NCBI RefSeq assembly: GCF_026242045.1
Contig: NZ_JAPJDO010000004.1
Location: 186,001-250,000 of the forward strand
Length of the DNA stretch: 64,000 nt
From: Mycobacterium pinniadriaticum
Lineage (GTDB): Bacteria; Actinomycetota; Actinomycetes; Mycobacteriales; Mycobacteriaceae
Direction of reading: 5' to 3'
In this document: in pieces, positions 33,215 through 42,645 of the stretch
Layout of the letters: the number at the start of each line of letters is the position of its first letter
Position numbering within the stretch: the stretch's first letter is position 1
Made by a program: the position numbers and the translations under genes
Notes under the pieces: model-generated
Databases searched by the model: none
Told to the model about the DNA's origin: nothing
What the model saw: the letters and a program-made list of their open reading frames with translations, nothing else

Positions 33215-34441
33215 TCACCGCCCCCTTGGTAACCCCAACACCCGTTCGCCGATGACGTTGCGCTGAATTTCGTCGGTGCCGCCGCCGATCCGCAGACCCG
33301 GGGCGAGCGTGGATGCGTACCCCCAGGCGTAGGTACCCCATTCGCCGCTATCGGCGAGCATGTTCATGCCCAGGACATGCCTGGCGGTGTCCATGCACTT
33401 GCTGAGCAGCCGGTTGCGCAGCAGCTTGAGCGTGGACATCTCCGGCCCGATGAGTTCGCCGCGTCGTTCGGCGGCACTCAGCGACGCGGCGGTGCGCTCG
33501 ATGACGCTGCCCAGCACGTAGCAGTCCACGACCGCGTCCACCACGCTGGGGTCGACCGGCCCCTGAAGCGCGGCCTTCCGGGTGAGCTCGACAAGTCGCA
33601 GCACGACAACCCAGTTCGGAGCGTCGCGGCTGTAGCCGACTGCTTTGCGCTCGCCGCCCAGCGTCGCCATGGCGACCCGCCAGCCTCCATTGACTTCGCC
33701 CACCCGACGGTCATCGGATATCCGGAGGTTGTCGATGAAGACCTCGTTGAAGTGGGCGCCGCCGCTCATCTCGCGAAGCGGGCGCACCTCGATGGCCGGG
33801 TCGTGCATGTCGACGACGAACATCGTCAGCCGGCGGTGCGGTTTCGGGTCGTCGCCGGTTCGCGCCAGAAGCAACCCCACGTCGCTGTAGTGGCCGCCGG
33901 TGGTCCACACCTTCTGGCCTGACGCGACCCACTCACCGGATCCGGTGCCTGTGGACTCGACCGGTACCGCGCGGGTGGAGACCGCCGAGAGGTCCGATCC
34001 CGCGCCGGGTTCGGAGAACAGCTGGCAGGCGATGGTGTCGCCGCGCAGCATAGACGGCACCAACCGCCGCTTGAGCTCCTCGGATGCCGATGCCACGATG
34101 CCCGGCAGCACGATGTGCAACGTGACGAACACCGTGTCGAGCTTGGGCAGCCGATATTCCGCGCACATCTCCTCGAACAGAAGTTGATGCTCGTCGTCGA
34201 GCCCGGCGCCGCCGTACTCCGGCGGACCGGTTATCCATGCCAGTCCCGCGTCGAAGAGCTCGCGCTGCCATTCGCGGGCGGCGGCCAGCTGGACCTGCTC
34301 CTCATGCGGCTCCGGACTGTCGAACACCGGTATCTCGTCGGATGCATCGGCGCTGACGCTGCCCGCTTCATCGATGCGTTCGGCATGTCTGTCCAGAAAG
34401 TTCCGGCATCTTGTCGCGAATAGGCTGGTTTCCAACGTCAT
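33215..34441 (-). CDS. acyl-CoA dehydrogenase (FadE family)
   Basis: This 408-residue protein has the acyl-CoA dehydrogenase middle-domain signature QLFSEPGAGSDLSAV and the C-terminal RIGGGTDEIQRNVIGERVLGLP found in mycobacterial FadE proteins of sterol and side-chain pathways. The residue before GT is Gly; a Glu in LGGERKAVG is the likely catalytic base in the LCAD-type position. Its start overlaps the end of the upstream FadE gene by 4 bases. The two could form a heterotetramer, as known for mycobacterial steroid FadE pairs, but both appear to keep a Glu candidate. The substrate is not known. Confidence 0.9.
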   Translation of the reverse strand: MTLETSLFATRCRNFLDRHAERIDEAGSVSADASDEIPVFDSPEPHEEQVQLAAAREWQRELFDAGLAWITGPPEYGGAGLDDEHQLLFEEMCAEYRLPKLDTVFVTLHIVLPGIVASASEELKRRLVPSMLRGDTIACQLFSEPGAGSDLSAVSTRAVPVESTGTGSGEWVASGQKVWTTGGHYSDVGLLLARTGDDPKPHRRLTMFVVDMHDPAIEVRPLREMSGGAHFNEVFIDNLRISDDRRVGEVNGGWRVAMATLGGERKAVGYSRDAPNWVVVLRLVELTRKAALQGPVDPSVVDAVVDCYVLGSVIERTAASLSAAERRGELIGPEMSTLKLLRNRLLSKCMDTARHVLGMNMLADSGEWGTYAWGYASTLAPGLRIGGGTDEIQRNVIGERVLGLPRGR

Positions 34442-35601
34442 TGGCGGAAGTTGTGTTCGGGGAACAGCTGCGCTGCCAAGGCGTTCTTCAACACCGGCGG
34501 CGACCCGCCGGCCACCAGCGCGGCCATCGCGTCGCGGTGCAGGCGCTGGGCCGGGAAATCGAGCGTGGTGCCGTCACCGCCGCAGAGCACCATCGCGTCA
34601 TGCGTGACCTTTGGCAGCATCGTGCAGCCGGACAGCTTCGCGAACGTCGCGTCGACGGCGTTCGGGTAGCGTCCGTCGACTGCGGTGGCCGCGGCATGGT
34701 GGGTGAGCAGCCGGTGATGGTCGATCGCCAGTCGCATGTCCACCAATGTGTGATAGGCGGACTGGAATTCGATGATCGGTTTGCCATAGGCGTTCCGGTT
34801 GGACGTGTACCGGACCGCCTCGGCGAAGGCGGCCTCCGCCAGCGCCAGGCTCAGCGTCGCGTTGTGGATGCGTTCCATGTTGAAGGCCATCATCAGCTGT
34901 GCGAAATGGCCGGGACCGCGGATCACGTTCTCGGCGGGTATCACGCAGTTGTCGAAGTGGACCTCGCCGTGCGGCAGCCCGCGGGTCCCGGAGAAGTGCG
35001 CTCCCCGCTCCAATCGGAGCCCGGGCGTGCCCTTTTCGACGATGACCGCTCCGATGCCACGGTGGCCCGGCGCCTCGCCGAACCGGACGAACGTCGCATA
35101 GAGCTCGTTTTCGGGTGACCCGGTGATGAACCGCTTGGACCCGTTGATCATGTAGCCGTCGCCGTCGGGTGTGGCGGTCGTCGACAACGCCGTCAGGTCG
35201 GAACCGTAATCCGGCTCGGTCAACGCGATCGCGCACGCTTTGCGGCCGTTGACGATATCGGGCAGAAACTTCTCGCGGGTGGCCTCGTTCTCGGCACACA
35301 GCACGATGGTGGGCCCCGGACCGGTCGACCCGAACGTCGGCTCGGCGACGATCCAGGACTGTGAGGTGGTGATCAGCGCCTCCACCGTGATCATGTAGTC
35401 GACCACGCTGAGTTCGGCCCCACCGTACTTTGCTGGCATCGTCAACCCGCACAGCTTTGCGTCGGCCATCGCGTCGGCGACGTCACGGTAGGGCGCAGTG
35501 TCCTCACGGTCCCACCGGTCCACCTGTGAGCGCCACGGTGTGGCCGCCTCGACCGCGCGTTCTCGAAGTGCCAGCTGTTCTGGCGAAAGTTCAAAGTTCA
35601 C
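34438..35601 (-). CDS. acyl-CoA dehydrogenase (FadE family), first gene of the pair
   Basis: This 387-residue FadE has IALTEPDYGSDLTALSTTA in the middle domain and FNMERIHNATL, whose Glu is the candidate LCAD-type base. Its C-terminal part is divergent: GGDGTTLDFPAQRLHRD replaces the usual GGYGYM segment, and AGGSPPVLKNAL replaces GGT.EI. Such changes fit a specialised or regulatory subunit. It is transcribed away from the second mce operon. A conserved 24-base element lies at 35615-35638, directly upstream of the start. Confidence 0.88.
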   Translation of the reverse strand: MNFELSPEQLALRERAVEAATPWRSQVDRWDREDTAPYRDVADAMADAKLCGLTMPAKYGGAELSVVDYMITVEALITTSQSWIVAEPTFGSTGPGPTIVLCAENEATREKFLPDIVNGRKACAIALTEPDYGSDLTALSTTATPDGDGYMINGSKRFITGSPENELYATFVRFGEAPGHRGIGAVIVEKGTPGLRLERGAHFSGTRGLPHGEVHFDNCVIPAENVIRGPGHFAQLMMAFNMERIHNATLSLALAEAAFAEAVRYTSNRNAYGKPIIEFQSAYHTLVDMRLAIDHHRLLTHHAAATAVDGRYPNAVDATFAKLSGCTMLPKVTHDAMVLCGGDGTTLDFPAQRLHRDAMAALVAGGSPPVLKNALAAQLFPEHNFRQ

Positions 35602-35614
35602 CGCTACCCCTTGC

Positions 35615-35638
35615 TATTGTGGCTATCACTATACAATA
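35615..35638. promoter_or_regulatory. conserved element S1 (FadE pair / mce operon 2)
   Basis: TATT, one base, the 12-base core TGGCTATCACTA and the tail TACAATA make one copy of a 24-base element. It is repeated near 46379, 50043, 52087 and 54334. This copy also has outer arms TATTGT and ACAATA as a perfect inverted repeat. It lies 14 bases upstream of the FadE start and about 380 bases before yrbEA. The rest of the 419-base gap holds only a doubtful small frame. Confidence 0.65.
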
Positions 35639-35679
35639 TTAGGGCAGTGTTTTGATGTGGTTACAACCCGGAGGAAAGC

Positions 35680-36024
35680 GTGGATGGCAGTGACGCCGGA
35701 TATCGCCCTCGCCGCCTCGAAGGGCGCGGTGAGCGCTCGGCGACGCGTGCGGACCGTCGTTACCTTCGTGAATATGGTTGTGCCACAGAAGGTTCAGTGC
35801 TCAGGTCGGCGTGGCCCCCTTCAGGGGTGTTCGGTATGAGGTTGTGGCGGGCCCGGGATGAGGGCAGAACGGGGCTTCGTTCGGCGGCGCTGAGCTGCGC
35901 TCGGGCCGCGCGCCGAGTGCCGACATGCTGCACCGAGACCGGCCGCCCGGGCGGCGAACCGCGCAGGCATGGCGGCGGCTCCCTGTGCGCCGCTTGCCAG
36001 GGCCGGTTTGGAGACCGCTCATGA
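35680..36024 (+). CDS. possible small Cys- and Arg-rich protein ahead of mce operon 2
   Basis: This 114-codon frame starts with GTG five bases after GGAGG, and its TGA overlaps the yrbEA ATG in the ATGA manner usual for real operon neighbours here. The product is Arg-rich with seven Cys, including CC and SLCAACQG. The third-position G+C is weaker in the first half than in true genes of the region. No family is recognised. It may be a genuine leader gene or chance. Confidence 0.3.
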   Translation: MDGSDAGYRPRRLEGRGERSATRADRRYLREYGCATEGSVLRSAWPPSGVFGMRLWRARDEGRTGLRSAALSCARAARRVPTCCTETGRPGGEPRRHGGGSLCAACQGRFGDRS

Positions 36025-36785
36025 GGACGCTGATCTCGACCGAGCCGCTGGCGAAAGTGGGCGGATTCTTCGCGATGTCGATGGACACCATGGTGTTCAT
36101 TTTCCGGCGGCCGTTTGCCTGGCGGGAACTGATCGAACAGGCCTGGTTCGTCGCCCGGGTATCGCTGGTCCCGACGCTGATGCTGTCCATCCCGTTCACC
36201 GTGCTGACCGTCTTCACCCTCAACATCCTGCTGGTGGAGTTCGGCGCCGCCGACTACTCGGGCACCGGAACGGCGCTGGGCGCGGTGACGCAGATCGGTC
36301 CACTGGTGACGGTTCTGGTCGTCGCGGGCGCCGGCGCGACGTCGATGTGCGCCGACCTCGGGGCCCGGACCATCCGCGAAGAACTCGACGCACTGCGGGT
36401 GCTGGGAATCAATCCCGTTCAGGCGCTGGTGGTCCCGCGAGTGCTGGCCGCCACCTTCGTGGCGCTGCTGCTGTCGGGGCTGGTGACCATCGTGGGGCTC
36501 CTCGGCGGATTCGGATTCTCGGTGTTCGTCCAGCACGTCACCCCCGGCTCGTTCGTAGCCGGCCTGACCCTGCTGGTGGGGGCCCCCGAGGTCGTCATCT
36601 GCCTGGCCAAAGCCGCCCTCTTCGGGCTGACGGCCAGTCTGATCGCCTGCTACAAGGGGATCTCCGTCGGCGGCGGCCCAGCCGGTGTGGGCAACGCCGT
36701 CAACGAGACCGTGGTCTACACCTTCGTCGCACTGTTCGTCATCAACGTGGTCGCGACCGCGGTCGGGGTAAAGGCCACGATGTGA
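36021..36785 (+). CDS. YrbE/MlaE-family permease subunit A of mce operon 2
   Basis: This 254-residue permease begins with MRTLISTEPLAKVGGFFAMS and MDTMVFIFRRPFAWRELIEQ, the normal N-terminal elbow helix of YrbEA proteins; the length is exactly that expected. The coupling segment IREELDALRVLGINPVQAL and the C-terminal CYKGISVGGGPAGVGNAVNE are conserved. It should form the inner-membrane channel with the next protein. Its stop overlaps the following GTG by 4 bases. Confidence 0.95.
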   Translation: MRTLISTEPLAKVGGFFAMSMDTMVFIFRRPFAWRELIEQAWFVARVSLVPTLMLSIPFTVLTVFTLNILLVEFGAADYSGTGTALGAVTQIGPLVTVLVVAGAGATSMCADLGARTIREELDALRVLGINPVQALVVPRVLAATFVALLLSGLVTIVGLLGGFGFSVFVQHVTPGSFVAGLTLLVGAPEVVICLAKAALFGLTASLIACYKGISVGGGPAGVGNAVNETVVYTFVALFVINVVATAVGVKATM

Positions 36786-37639
36786 CCGCCGTCGCCTTCC
36801 GGGGAACGTTCCCCCGAGCCTCCCGAACCGTCCGGAAATGGGCTGGCGGCTGGAACCGCGTCGGAACGCAGATGCAGTTCTACATTCAAGCGTTGCGCGG
36901 CATCGGGGATGCGGCCACGAAGTACAAGTTCGAGCTGCTGCGCCTGATCGCCCAGATGAGCCTTGGCGGCACCGGCGCACTTGCCATCATCGGCGGCACG
37001 GTCGTCATCGTCGGCTTCCTGACGCTGTCGGCCGGCGCGCTGATCGCGGTCCAGGGATACAACTCGCTGTCCGGCATGGGCGTGGAGGCGCTGACCGGAT
37101 TCATCTCGGCCTATTTCAACGTGCGCCTCATCGCCCCGCTGGTCGCCGGTATCGGCCTGGCGGCCACCATCGGTGCGGGAGCGACCGCCCAGATCGGCGC
37201 CATGCGGATCAACGAGGAGATCGACGCGCTCGAGGTCATGGGCATCCGTTCGGTGGCCTACCTGGCGTCCGCGCGGGTGGTCGCCGGCGTCGTCGTGGTG
37301 ATCCCGCTGTACTGCATCGCGGTGCTGATGTCCTTCCTGGCCGCCAGATTCGGAACGACGAGTGTCTACGGCCAGTCCACCGGCGTCTACGACCACTACT
37401 TCAACACGTTCCTCAATCCCACCGACCTCATCTGGTCCTTCTTCCAGGCCATCACCATGGCCATCGTGATCATGCTGGTGCACACGTACTACGGTTTCAC
37501 CGCCACGGGCGGGCCGGCCGGTGTCGGTGAAGCCGTCGGCCGTGCGGTGCGCACCTCACTGGTCACCGCGGTCTGTGTGACGCTGTTTGTCTCCCTTGCC
37601 ATCTACGGCCAGTCCGGCAACTTCAACCTGTCGGGCTAG
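36782..37639 (+). CDS. YrbE/MlaE-family permease subunit B of mce operon 2
   Basis: This 285-residue partner permease has the MlaE core with IGAMRINEEIDALEVMGIRSV as coupling segment. The C-terminal HTYYGFTATGGPAGVGEAVG comes before the final membrane helix. About 30 soluble residues precede the first helix. The GTG start lies within the stop of subunit A. mceA begins 2 bases after its stop. Confidence 0.95.
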   Translation: MTAVAFRGTFPRASRTVRKWAGGWNRVGTQMQFYIQALRGIGDAATKYKFELLRLIAQMSLGGTGALAIIGGTVVIVGFLTLSAGALIAVQGYNSLSGMGVEALTGFISAYFNVRLIAPLVAGIGLAATIGAGATAQIGAMRINEEIDALEVMGIRSVAYLASARVVAGVVVVIPLYCIAVLMSFLAARFGTTSVYGQSTGVYDHYFNTFLNPTDLIWSFFQAITMAIVIMLVHTYYGFTATGGPAGVGEAVGRAVRTSLVTAVCVTLFVSLAIYGQSGNFNLSG

Positions 37640-37641
37640 CC

Positions 37642-38997
37642 ATGGAAAGAGCACGGGCCGGCGAACGGCGACTGCACCCCGCGTGGTGGACCTTGATCAT
37701 GCTGGTCACCATCGGCGGGCTGGTACTGATGTCGTCGGCGCTGTTCGCCGGCACCTTCATACCGAGTGTCCCGGTCACCCTCGCAGCCGACCGCTCCGGG
37801 CTGGTCATGGAGAGCGGCGCGAAGGTCAAGATGCGCGGCATCCAGGTCGGGCGGGTCAGCCATATCCAAAGCGGCACCGACCACGTCAGTCTCAGGTTGG
37901 ACCTGTTTCCCGACGAGGTGAAGTTCATCCCGGCCAACGTCTCGGCCCGCATCCGCGCCACCACCGCGTTCGGTGCCAAGTACGTCGACCTGATCTACCC
38001 CGAACACCCTGATGCGCAGCGGATCTCGGCGGGCCAGACGCTCTACAGTCAGAACGTCAGCACCGAGGTCAACACGATCTTCCAGAACCTGGTCGGCCTG
38101 CTCGACAAGGTGGACACCTCGAAGTTGAATGCCGTGTTGACGGCCGTCGCCGACGGGGTGCGGGGCAAGGGTCCGCGGATCGGGGAGGCGACCAGTGCGG
38201 CCAACGAGGTGCTGATCGCCCTGAACCAACGGCAGGACACCATCCGGGCGGACTGGCGGGCGTTCAAGGGCTTCAGCGACACCTACGCGGCGGCCGCCCC
38301 CGATATCCTCGCCGTCCTCGACGCCGCGAGCACCACCGCCAAGACCATCTCCGCCAACGCGTCGGCGCTGGATGCATTGCTGCTCAGCGTTACCGGCTTC
38401 TCCAACAGTGGGATCCAACTGCTGGCCCCTAACCAGGACAACCTCGTCCAGGCGATCAACACCGCCGAGCCGACAACCGACCTGCTGTACAAGTACAACC
38501 CGGAGATCGCCTGCACCATCCTGGGCGCGGTGTTCTACCACGACCACGGCGCCCAGGCCTTGGGCGGCAACGGGCGGTCCGTGCAACTCGACAGCGCGCT
38601 GCTGTTCGGCGACGACCTCTACAAGTATCCGGAGAACCTCCCGATCGTGGCCGCCAAGGGCGGGCCCGGCGGGAAGCCGGGCTGTGGCTCGCTACCGATC
38701 GTCGACAACAATTGGCCCCAGCGCTACCTGGTGACCAACACGGGGTGGGGAACCGGATTGGACCTACGCCCGAATCCCGGTATCGGACATCCGTTCTGGA
38801 TCGACTACTTCCCGGCGACCCGGGCGGTACCCGAGCCGCCGTCGGTGCGGCTGAACGGACCGCCGGCGCCCGGCCCGATCGTCCCGCCGGGCAGCCCGCC
38901 GTACGGCGCCCCCTGGTACGGACCCGACGGCACACCGCTGTTCCCGAATGTGCCTCCGCCGCCCCCGGCGCCGGCTCCGCCCCCGCCGGGCGGCTGA
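37642..38997 (+). CDS. MceA, mce operon 2
   Basis: This 451-residue protein has one anchor helix (TLIMLVTIGGLVLMSSALF), an MCE domain with ESGAKVKMRGIQVGRVSHI and RIRATTAFGAKYVDLIYP, and a helical domain. Near residue 300 lies a Cys-containing segment (PEIACTILGAVFYH). The C-terminal 55 residues are proline-rich (GPIVPPGSPPYGAPWYGPDG and a poly-Pro end), a tail absent from the MceA of operon 1. Such tails may reach through or bind the cell wall; that is inference. Confidence 0.94.
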   Translation: MERARAGERRLHPAWWTLIMLVTIGGLVLMSSALFAGTFIPSVPVTLAADRSGLVMESGAKVKMRGIQVGRVSHIQSGTDHVSLRLDLFPDEVKFIPANVSARIRATTAFGAKYVDLIYPEHPDAQRISAGQTLYSQNVSTEVNTIFQNLVGLLDKVDTSKLNAVLTAVADGVRGKGPRIGEATSAANEVLIALNQRQDTIRADWRAFKGFSDTYAAAAPDILAVLDAASTTAKTISANASALDALLLSVTGFSNSGIQLLAPNQDNLVQAINTAEPTTDLLYKYNPEIACTILGAVFYHDHGAQALGGNGRSVQLDSALLFGDDLYKYPENLPIVAAKGGPGGKPGCGSLPIVDNNWPQRYLVTNTGWGTGLDLRPNPGIGHPFWIDYFPATRAVPEPPSVRLNGPPAPGPIVPPGSPPYGAPWYGPDGTPLFPNVPPPPPAPAPPPPGG

Positions 38998-39041
38998 GCA
39001 CAGGTACCGATGACACCCGCAACGACCACGAGAGGAGCCGA

Positions 39042-40070
39042 ATGAGGCGATCACTACCGGCCATAGTGTGGCGGCTGGCCGTCTTCGTCGCGGTCTGTGT
39101 CTTCGGGATCTTCGGGTTGTTCGCGGTCTTCGGGCAGCTTCGCTTCGAAAAGCTGGTCGAATACAAAGCCCTGTTCAGCAACGTGTCCGGGCTGGAGAAG
39201 GGAAACTTCGTCCGCATCGCCGGGGTGGAGGTCGGCCAGATCCGGGACATCACGATCGACGGAGACGCCGGCATGCTGGTGACATTCGCGGTGGACCCCT
39301 CGGTGGTCCTGACCCAGGGAACCAAGGCAGCCATCAAGTACGACAACCTGATTCGCGGCAGGTTCATGTCCCTGGGAGAGGGCGCGGGTGGCACCCGGAC
39401 ACTGCGCCCGGGTGACACCATCCCGCTGGCCAACACCTCGCCTGCGTTGGACCTCGATGCCCTGATCGGTGGTTTCCGCCCACTGTTCCGGGCGCTGGAT
39501 CCCGCGCAGGTCAACGTCCTGACGGCGCAACTCGTCAGCGTGTTCCAGGGGCAGGGCGCAACGGTCGGGACCTTCCTGAGCCAGACCGCCACGTTGACCA
39601 ACACCCTGGCCGACCGGGACAAGCTCATCGGCGAGGTGATCACCAACCTCAGCACGGTTCTGGGTGTCGTCGGTGACCAGAGCGACCAGTTCGCCAAGGC
39701 CGTCGACTCGATCACCGCCCTGGTGCACGGGCTCGCCGAACAGAAGGATGACGTGACCAACGGAATCGCCTACACCGACGCCGCCGCCCGGTCGATCGCC
39801 GACCTGCTCGACCAGAGCCGGCCCGCCCTGAAGAGGGTGGTCGACGGTCTCGATCAGGTCGCGGGAACCGCGGTGGCCGATCATGACTACCTCGACAACC
39901 TGCTCAACGGTCTGCCCGACGCCTACCGGGTGCTCTCCCGTCAGGGCATGTACGGCGACTTCTTCAGCTTCTACCTGTGCGACATCGTGCTGAAGCTCAA
40001 TGGCAAAGGTGGCCAACCGGTCTACCTCAGGGTGGCCGGTCAGAGCACCGGGAGGTGCGCCCCGAAATGA
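39042..40070 (+). CDS. MceB, mce operon 2
   Basis: This 342-residue Mce subunit has an anchor helix (LAVFVAVCVFGIFGLFAVF) and the MCE domain with LEKGNFVRIAGVEVGQIRDI. The KYDNLIRGRFMSLGEG strand is typical of MceB. The helical part ends with the conserved SRQGMYGDFFSFYLCDI and GRCAPK with two Cys. AGAGGAG precedes ATG 39042, which lies 44 bases after mceA. The end overlaps the mceC start. Confidence 0.94.
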   Translation: MRRSLPAIVWRLAVFVAVCVFGIFGLFAVFGQLRFEKLVEYKALFSNVSGLEKGNFVRIAGVEVGQIRDITIDGDAGMLVTFAVDPSVVLTQGTKAAIKYDNLIRGRFMSLGEGAGGTRTLRPGDTIPLANTSPALDLDALIGGFRPLFRALDPAQVNVLTAQLVSVFQGQGATVGTFLSQTATLTNTLADRDKLIGEVITNLSTVLGVVGDQSDQFAKAVDSITALVHGLAEQKDDVTNGIAYTDAAARSIADLLDQSRPALKRVVDGLDQVAGTAVADHDYLDNLLNGLPDAYRVLSRQGMYGDFFSFYLCDIVLKLNGKGGQPVYLRVAGQSTGRCAPK

Positions 40071-41374
40071 AGTCCTTCGAAGAGCGCAACCCCCTGATCA
40101 TCGGCGGTATCGGCGCGGCGTTGATCGTCGTGATCGTGATCGCCGCACTCCAGTACAACAAGCTGCCGTTCATCAACTCCGACCGCAGCTACAGTGCCTA
40201 CTTCGCCGATGCCGGTGGCCTGGAACCCGGCGACGCCGTTCAGTACTCCGGTCTGCGGGTGGGTCAGGTGGACGGTGTGGACCTCGACGGGCCGAGGGTG
40301 TTGGTCAGATTCGGGGTCCGCAACGACGTACGGCTCGGGGACCGCACCGAAGCCGCGATCAAGGCGCGGGCGGCGCTCGGCGACAAGATCCTCGAACTGA
40401 CCTCCCGGGGTACCGAGACCCTCGACGGCCCGATTCCCTTGGATCGCACCACGTCTCCCTACCAGCTTCCGGACGCGCTGGGCGACCTGTCGACGACCAT
40501 CGGCGACCTCGACACCGGACAGCTCTCCACGTCGTTGGCGACGCTGGCCGACACCTTCCGCGACACACCACCGGAGCTGCACCAGGCGATCGACGGCGTG
40601 GCCCGCTTTGCGGCGACGCTCAATAAGCGCGACGAACAACTGCGCAACCTGCTGGCCAACGCCAACAAGGTGACATCGGTGCTCGCCGAGCGCAGTGACG
40701 ACGTGGTCCGGCTGGTCGCCGACGCCAACGCGCTGCTGATGCAGTTGCGGGCCCAGAGCGCCTCGCTGGACCAGGTCTCGTCCAGCGTCAGCGCGTTGAG
40801 CCGCCAGCTGAAGGGCTTCATCGCCGACAACAGGCACAACTTCAAGCCGGCACTGGACAAGCTCAACGGTGTGCTGGCCGTCGTCGACAACCGCAAGGAA
40901 CGCATCCAGCAGGCCATCAAGTATCTGAACAACTACGCGATGTCGCTGGGGGAGTCGGTCGCCTCCGGCCCGTTCTTCAAAGCGTACGTCGCCAATCTGC
41001 TTCCGGGACAGTTCATTCAGCCGTTCGTCGATGCCGCATTCTCCGACCTCGGCCTGGATCCGAATGTCCTGCTCCCGTCGCAGCGCACCGATCCGCAGGT
41101 CGGACAGCCCGGCACGCCTGCCCTGCCCGTCCCGTATCCGCGAACCGGCCAGGGTGGTGAACCGAATCTGAATCTGCCCGATGCGATCACCGGCAACCCG
41201 GGCGATCCGCGGTATCCGTACCGGGAGCCGCTGCCGGCGCCACCGCCCGGGGGCCCGCCGCCCGGCCCGCCGGCGGAGGCGCCGCCGGAGATCGCGTCAA
41301 CCCCGACGCCCACACCGAGTCCGGTGTTCTCCCCGGCACCCGGTGAACCCAACACCCAGGAGGGTCAGCCGTGA
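40067..41374 (+). CDS. MceC, mce operon 2
   Basis: This 435-residue protein has an anchor helix (PLIIGGIGAALIVVIVIAAL), an MCE domain with EPGDAVQYSGLRVGQVDGV, and a long helical domain containing KVTSVLAERSDDVVRLVAD. It ends in a proline-rich tail of about 90 residues (LPAPPPGGPPPGPPAEAPP and beyond). GGGAGG lies before ATG 40067, which overlaps the mceB stop. The tail roughly accounts for the size difference from the 323-residue MceC of operon 1. Confidence 0.94.
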   Translation: MKSFEERNPLIIGGIGAALIVVIVIAALQYNKLPFINSDRSYSAYFADAGGLEPGDAVQYSGLRVGQVDGVDLDGPRVLVRFGVRNDVRLGDRTEAAIKARAALGDKILELTSRGTETLDGPIPLDRTTSPYQLPDALGDLSTTIGDLDTGQLSTSLATLADTFRDTPPELHQAIDGVARFAATLNKRDEQLRNLLANANKVTSVLAERSDDVVRLVADANALLMQLRAQSASLDQVSSSVSALSRQLKGFIADNRHNFKPALDKLNGVLAVVDNRKERIQQAIKYLNNYAMSLGESVASGPFFKAYVANLLPGQFIQPFVDAAFSDLGLDPNVLLPSQRTDPQVGQPGTPALPVPYPRTGQGGEPNLNLPDAITGNPGDPRYPYREPLPAPPPGGPPPGPPAEAPPEIASTPTPTPSPVFSPAPGEPNTQEGQP

Positions 41375-42645
41375 GAACTCCCTTCTTGCGGGTCATCGTC
41401 GCCGGGGCGCTTGTGCTCGTCCTGGTGGCGGTAACGGCCGTGCTGGTGTTCAACGGGCGCGGCGGCAGTCACCGGATCCATGTCACGGCCTACTTCGCCA
41501 ACAGCAATGGAATCTTCGTCGGCGATCGGGTCCGAATCCTGGGTGTGCCGGTCGGCAAGATCGACTCGATCGAGCCGCAGCCGCAACGGGCCAAGATCAG
41601 CTTCTCCTACGACAGCAAGTACCCGGTGCCCGCTTCGGCCGACGCGGTGATCCTGTCGCCGTCGCTGGTCACCGCCCGGTCGATTCAGCTGACCCCGGCC
41701 TACACGTCCGGCCCGCGGCTAGCCGACAACGCGGTGATCCCGCAGGAGCGCACCGCCGTACCGGTCGAGTGGGACGACCTACGCGAACAACTCGAGAAAC
41801 TCGTCGCTACGCTGCAGCCGACGAAGCCGGGCGGGGTGAGCACGTTGGGCGCCTACATCAACACCGCCGCGGACAACCTGCGTGGTCAGGGGACCGACCT
41901 CCGGCGCACCATCATCGAACTCTCCCAGATGTTTTCGGCCCTCGGCGACCACAGCACCGACATCTTCGCCACGGTGCGAAACCTCGCCGCCCTGGTGTCG
42001 GCGCTGCACGACAGTTCCGATGCGATGCGCGAGTTGAACGCCAACCTGGCCGCCGTGACCCATCTGCTCGCCGACGACCCCGGCGAGGTGGCCACCGCGG
42101 TCGCCGACCTCAACAGCGCGGTGGGTGATGTCCAGAGCTTCCTGGCCGAAAGCAACGACTCCATCTCGACCACGTCGGAAGAGCTCGCCTCGGTGACCAG
42201 CGCGGTCAAGGACAGCCTCGACGACATCAAACAGACCCTCCACGTTGCCCCGACGGCGTTCGCCAACTTCCTCAACATCTATCAGCCCGCGCAGGGCTCG
42301 CTGTCCGGCGCTATCGCGATGAACGAGTTCGCCAACCCCATCACCTTCCTGTGCGGCGCGATCCAGGCGGCCTCACGGCTGGGAGCCGAGGAGTCCGCCA
42401 AACTCTGCGTCCAGTACCTGGCCCCGATCATCAAGAACCGGCAGTACAACTTTCTGCCGTTCGGCATCAACCCGTTCGTCGGGGCGTCGGCCCGGCCCAA
42501 CGAGATCACCTACAGCGAGGACTGGTTGAGACCCGATCACGTGCCGACCCCACCACCGCCGCCCCCCTTGCCGGCCGAGGCCACGCCGACCGAACCGAAC
42601 AGCGGCCTGCAGGGAATGATGGTTCCGGCGGGGGGCGGTGGATGA
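41371..42645 (+). CDS. MceD, mce operon 2
   Basis: This 424-residue protein has an ordinary membrane anchor (VIVAGALVLVLVAVTAVLVF), unlike the lipoprotein-like MceD of operon 1. The MCE domain includes VGDRVRILGVPVGKIDSIEP, followed by SPSLVTARSIQLTPAY. A helical region and a short proline-rich end (TPPPPPPLPAEATPTEP) complete the chain. The GTG start overlaps the mceC stop by 4 bases. Confidence 0.94.
   Translation: MRTPFLRVIVAGALVLVLVAVTAVLVFNGRGGSHRIHVTAYFANSNGIFVGDRVRILGVPVGKIDSIEPQPQRAKISFSYDSKYPVPASADAVILSPSLVTARSIQLTPAYTSGPRLADNAVIPQERTAVPVEWDDLREQLEKLVATLQPTKPGGVSTLGAYINTAADNLRGQGTDLRRTIIELSQMFSALGDHSTDIFATVRNLAALVSALHDSSDAMRELNANLAAVTHLLADDPGEVATAVADLNSAVGDVQSFLAESNDSISTTSEELASVTSAVKDSLDDIKQTLHVAPTAFANFLNIYQPAQGSLSGAIAMNEFANPITFLCGAIQAASRLGAEESAKLCVQYLAPIIKNRQYNFLPFGINPFVGASARPNEITYSEDWLRPDHVPTPPPPPPLPAEATPTEPNSGLQGMMVPAGGGG

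Noticed and set aside
38830..42600. Proline-coding repeats in the mce genes as DNA repeats
   Set aside because: They are low-complexity codons for the proline-rich tails, not independent repeat elements.
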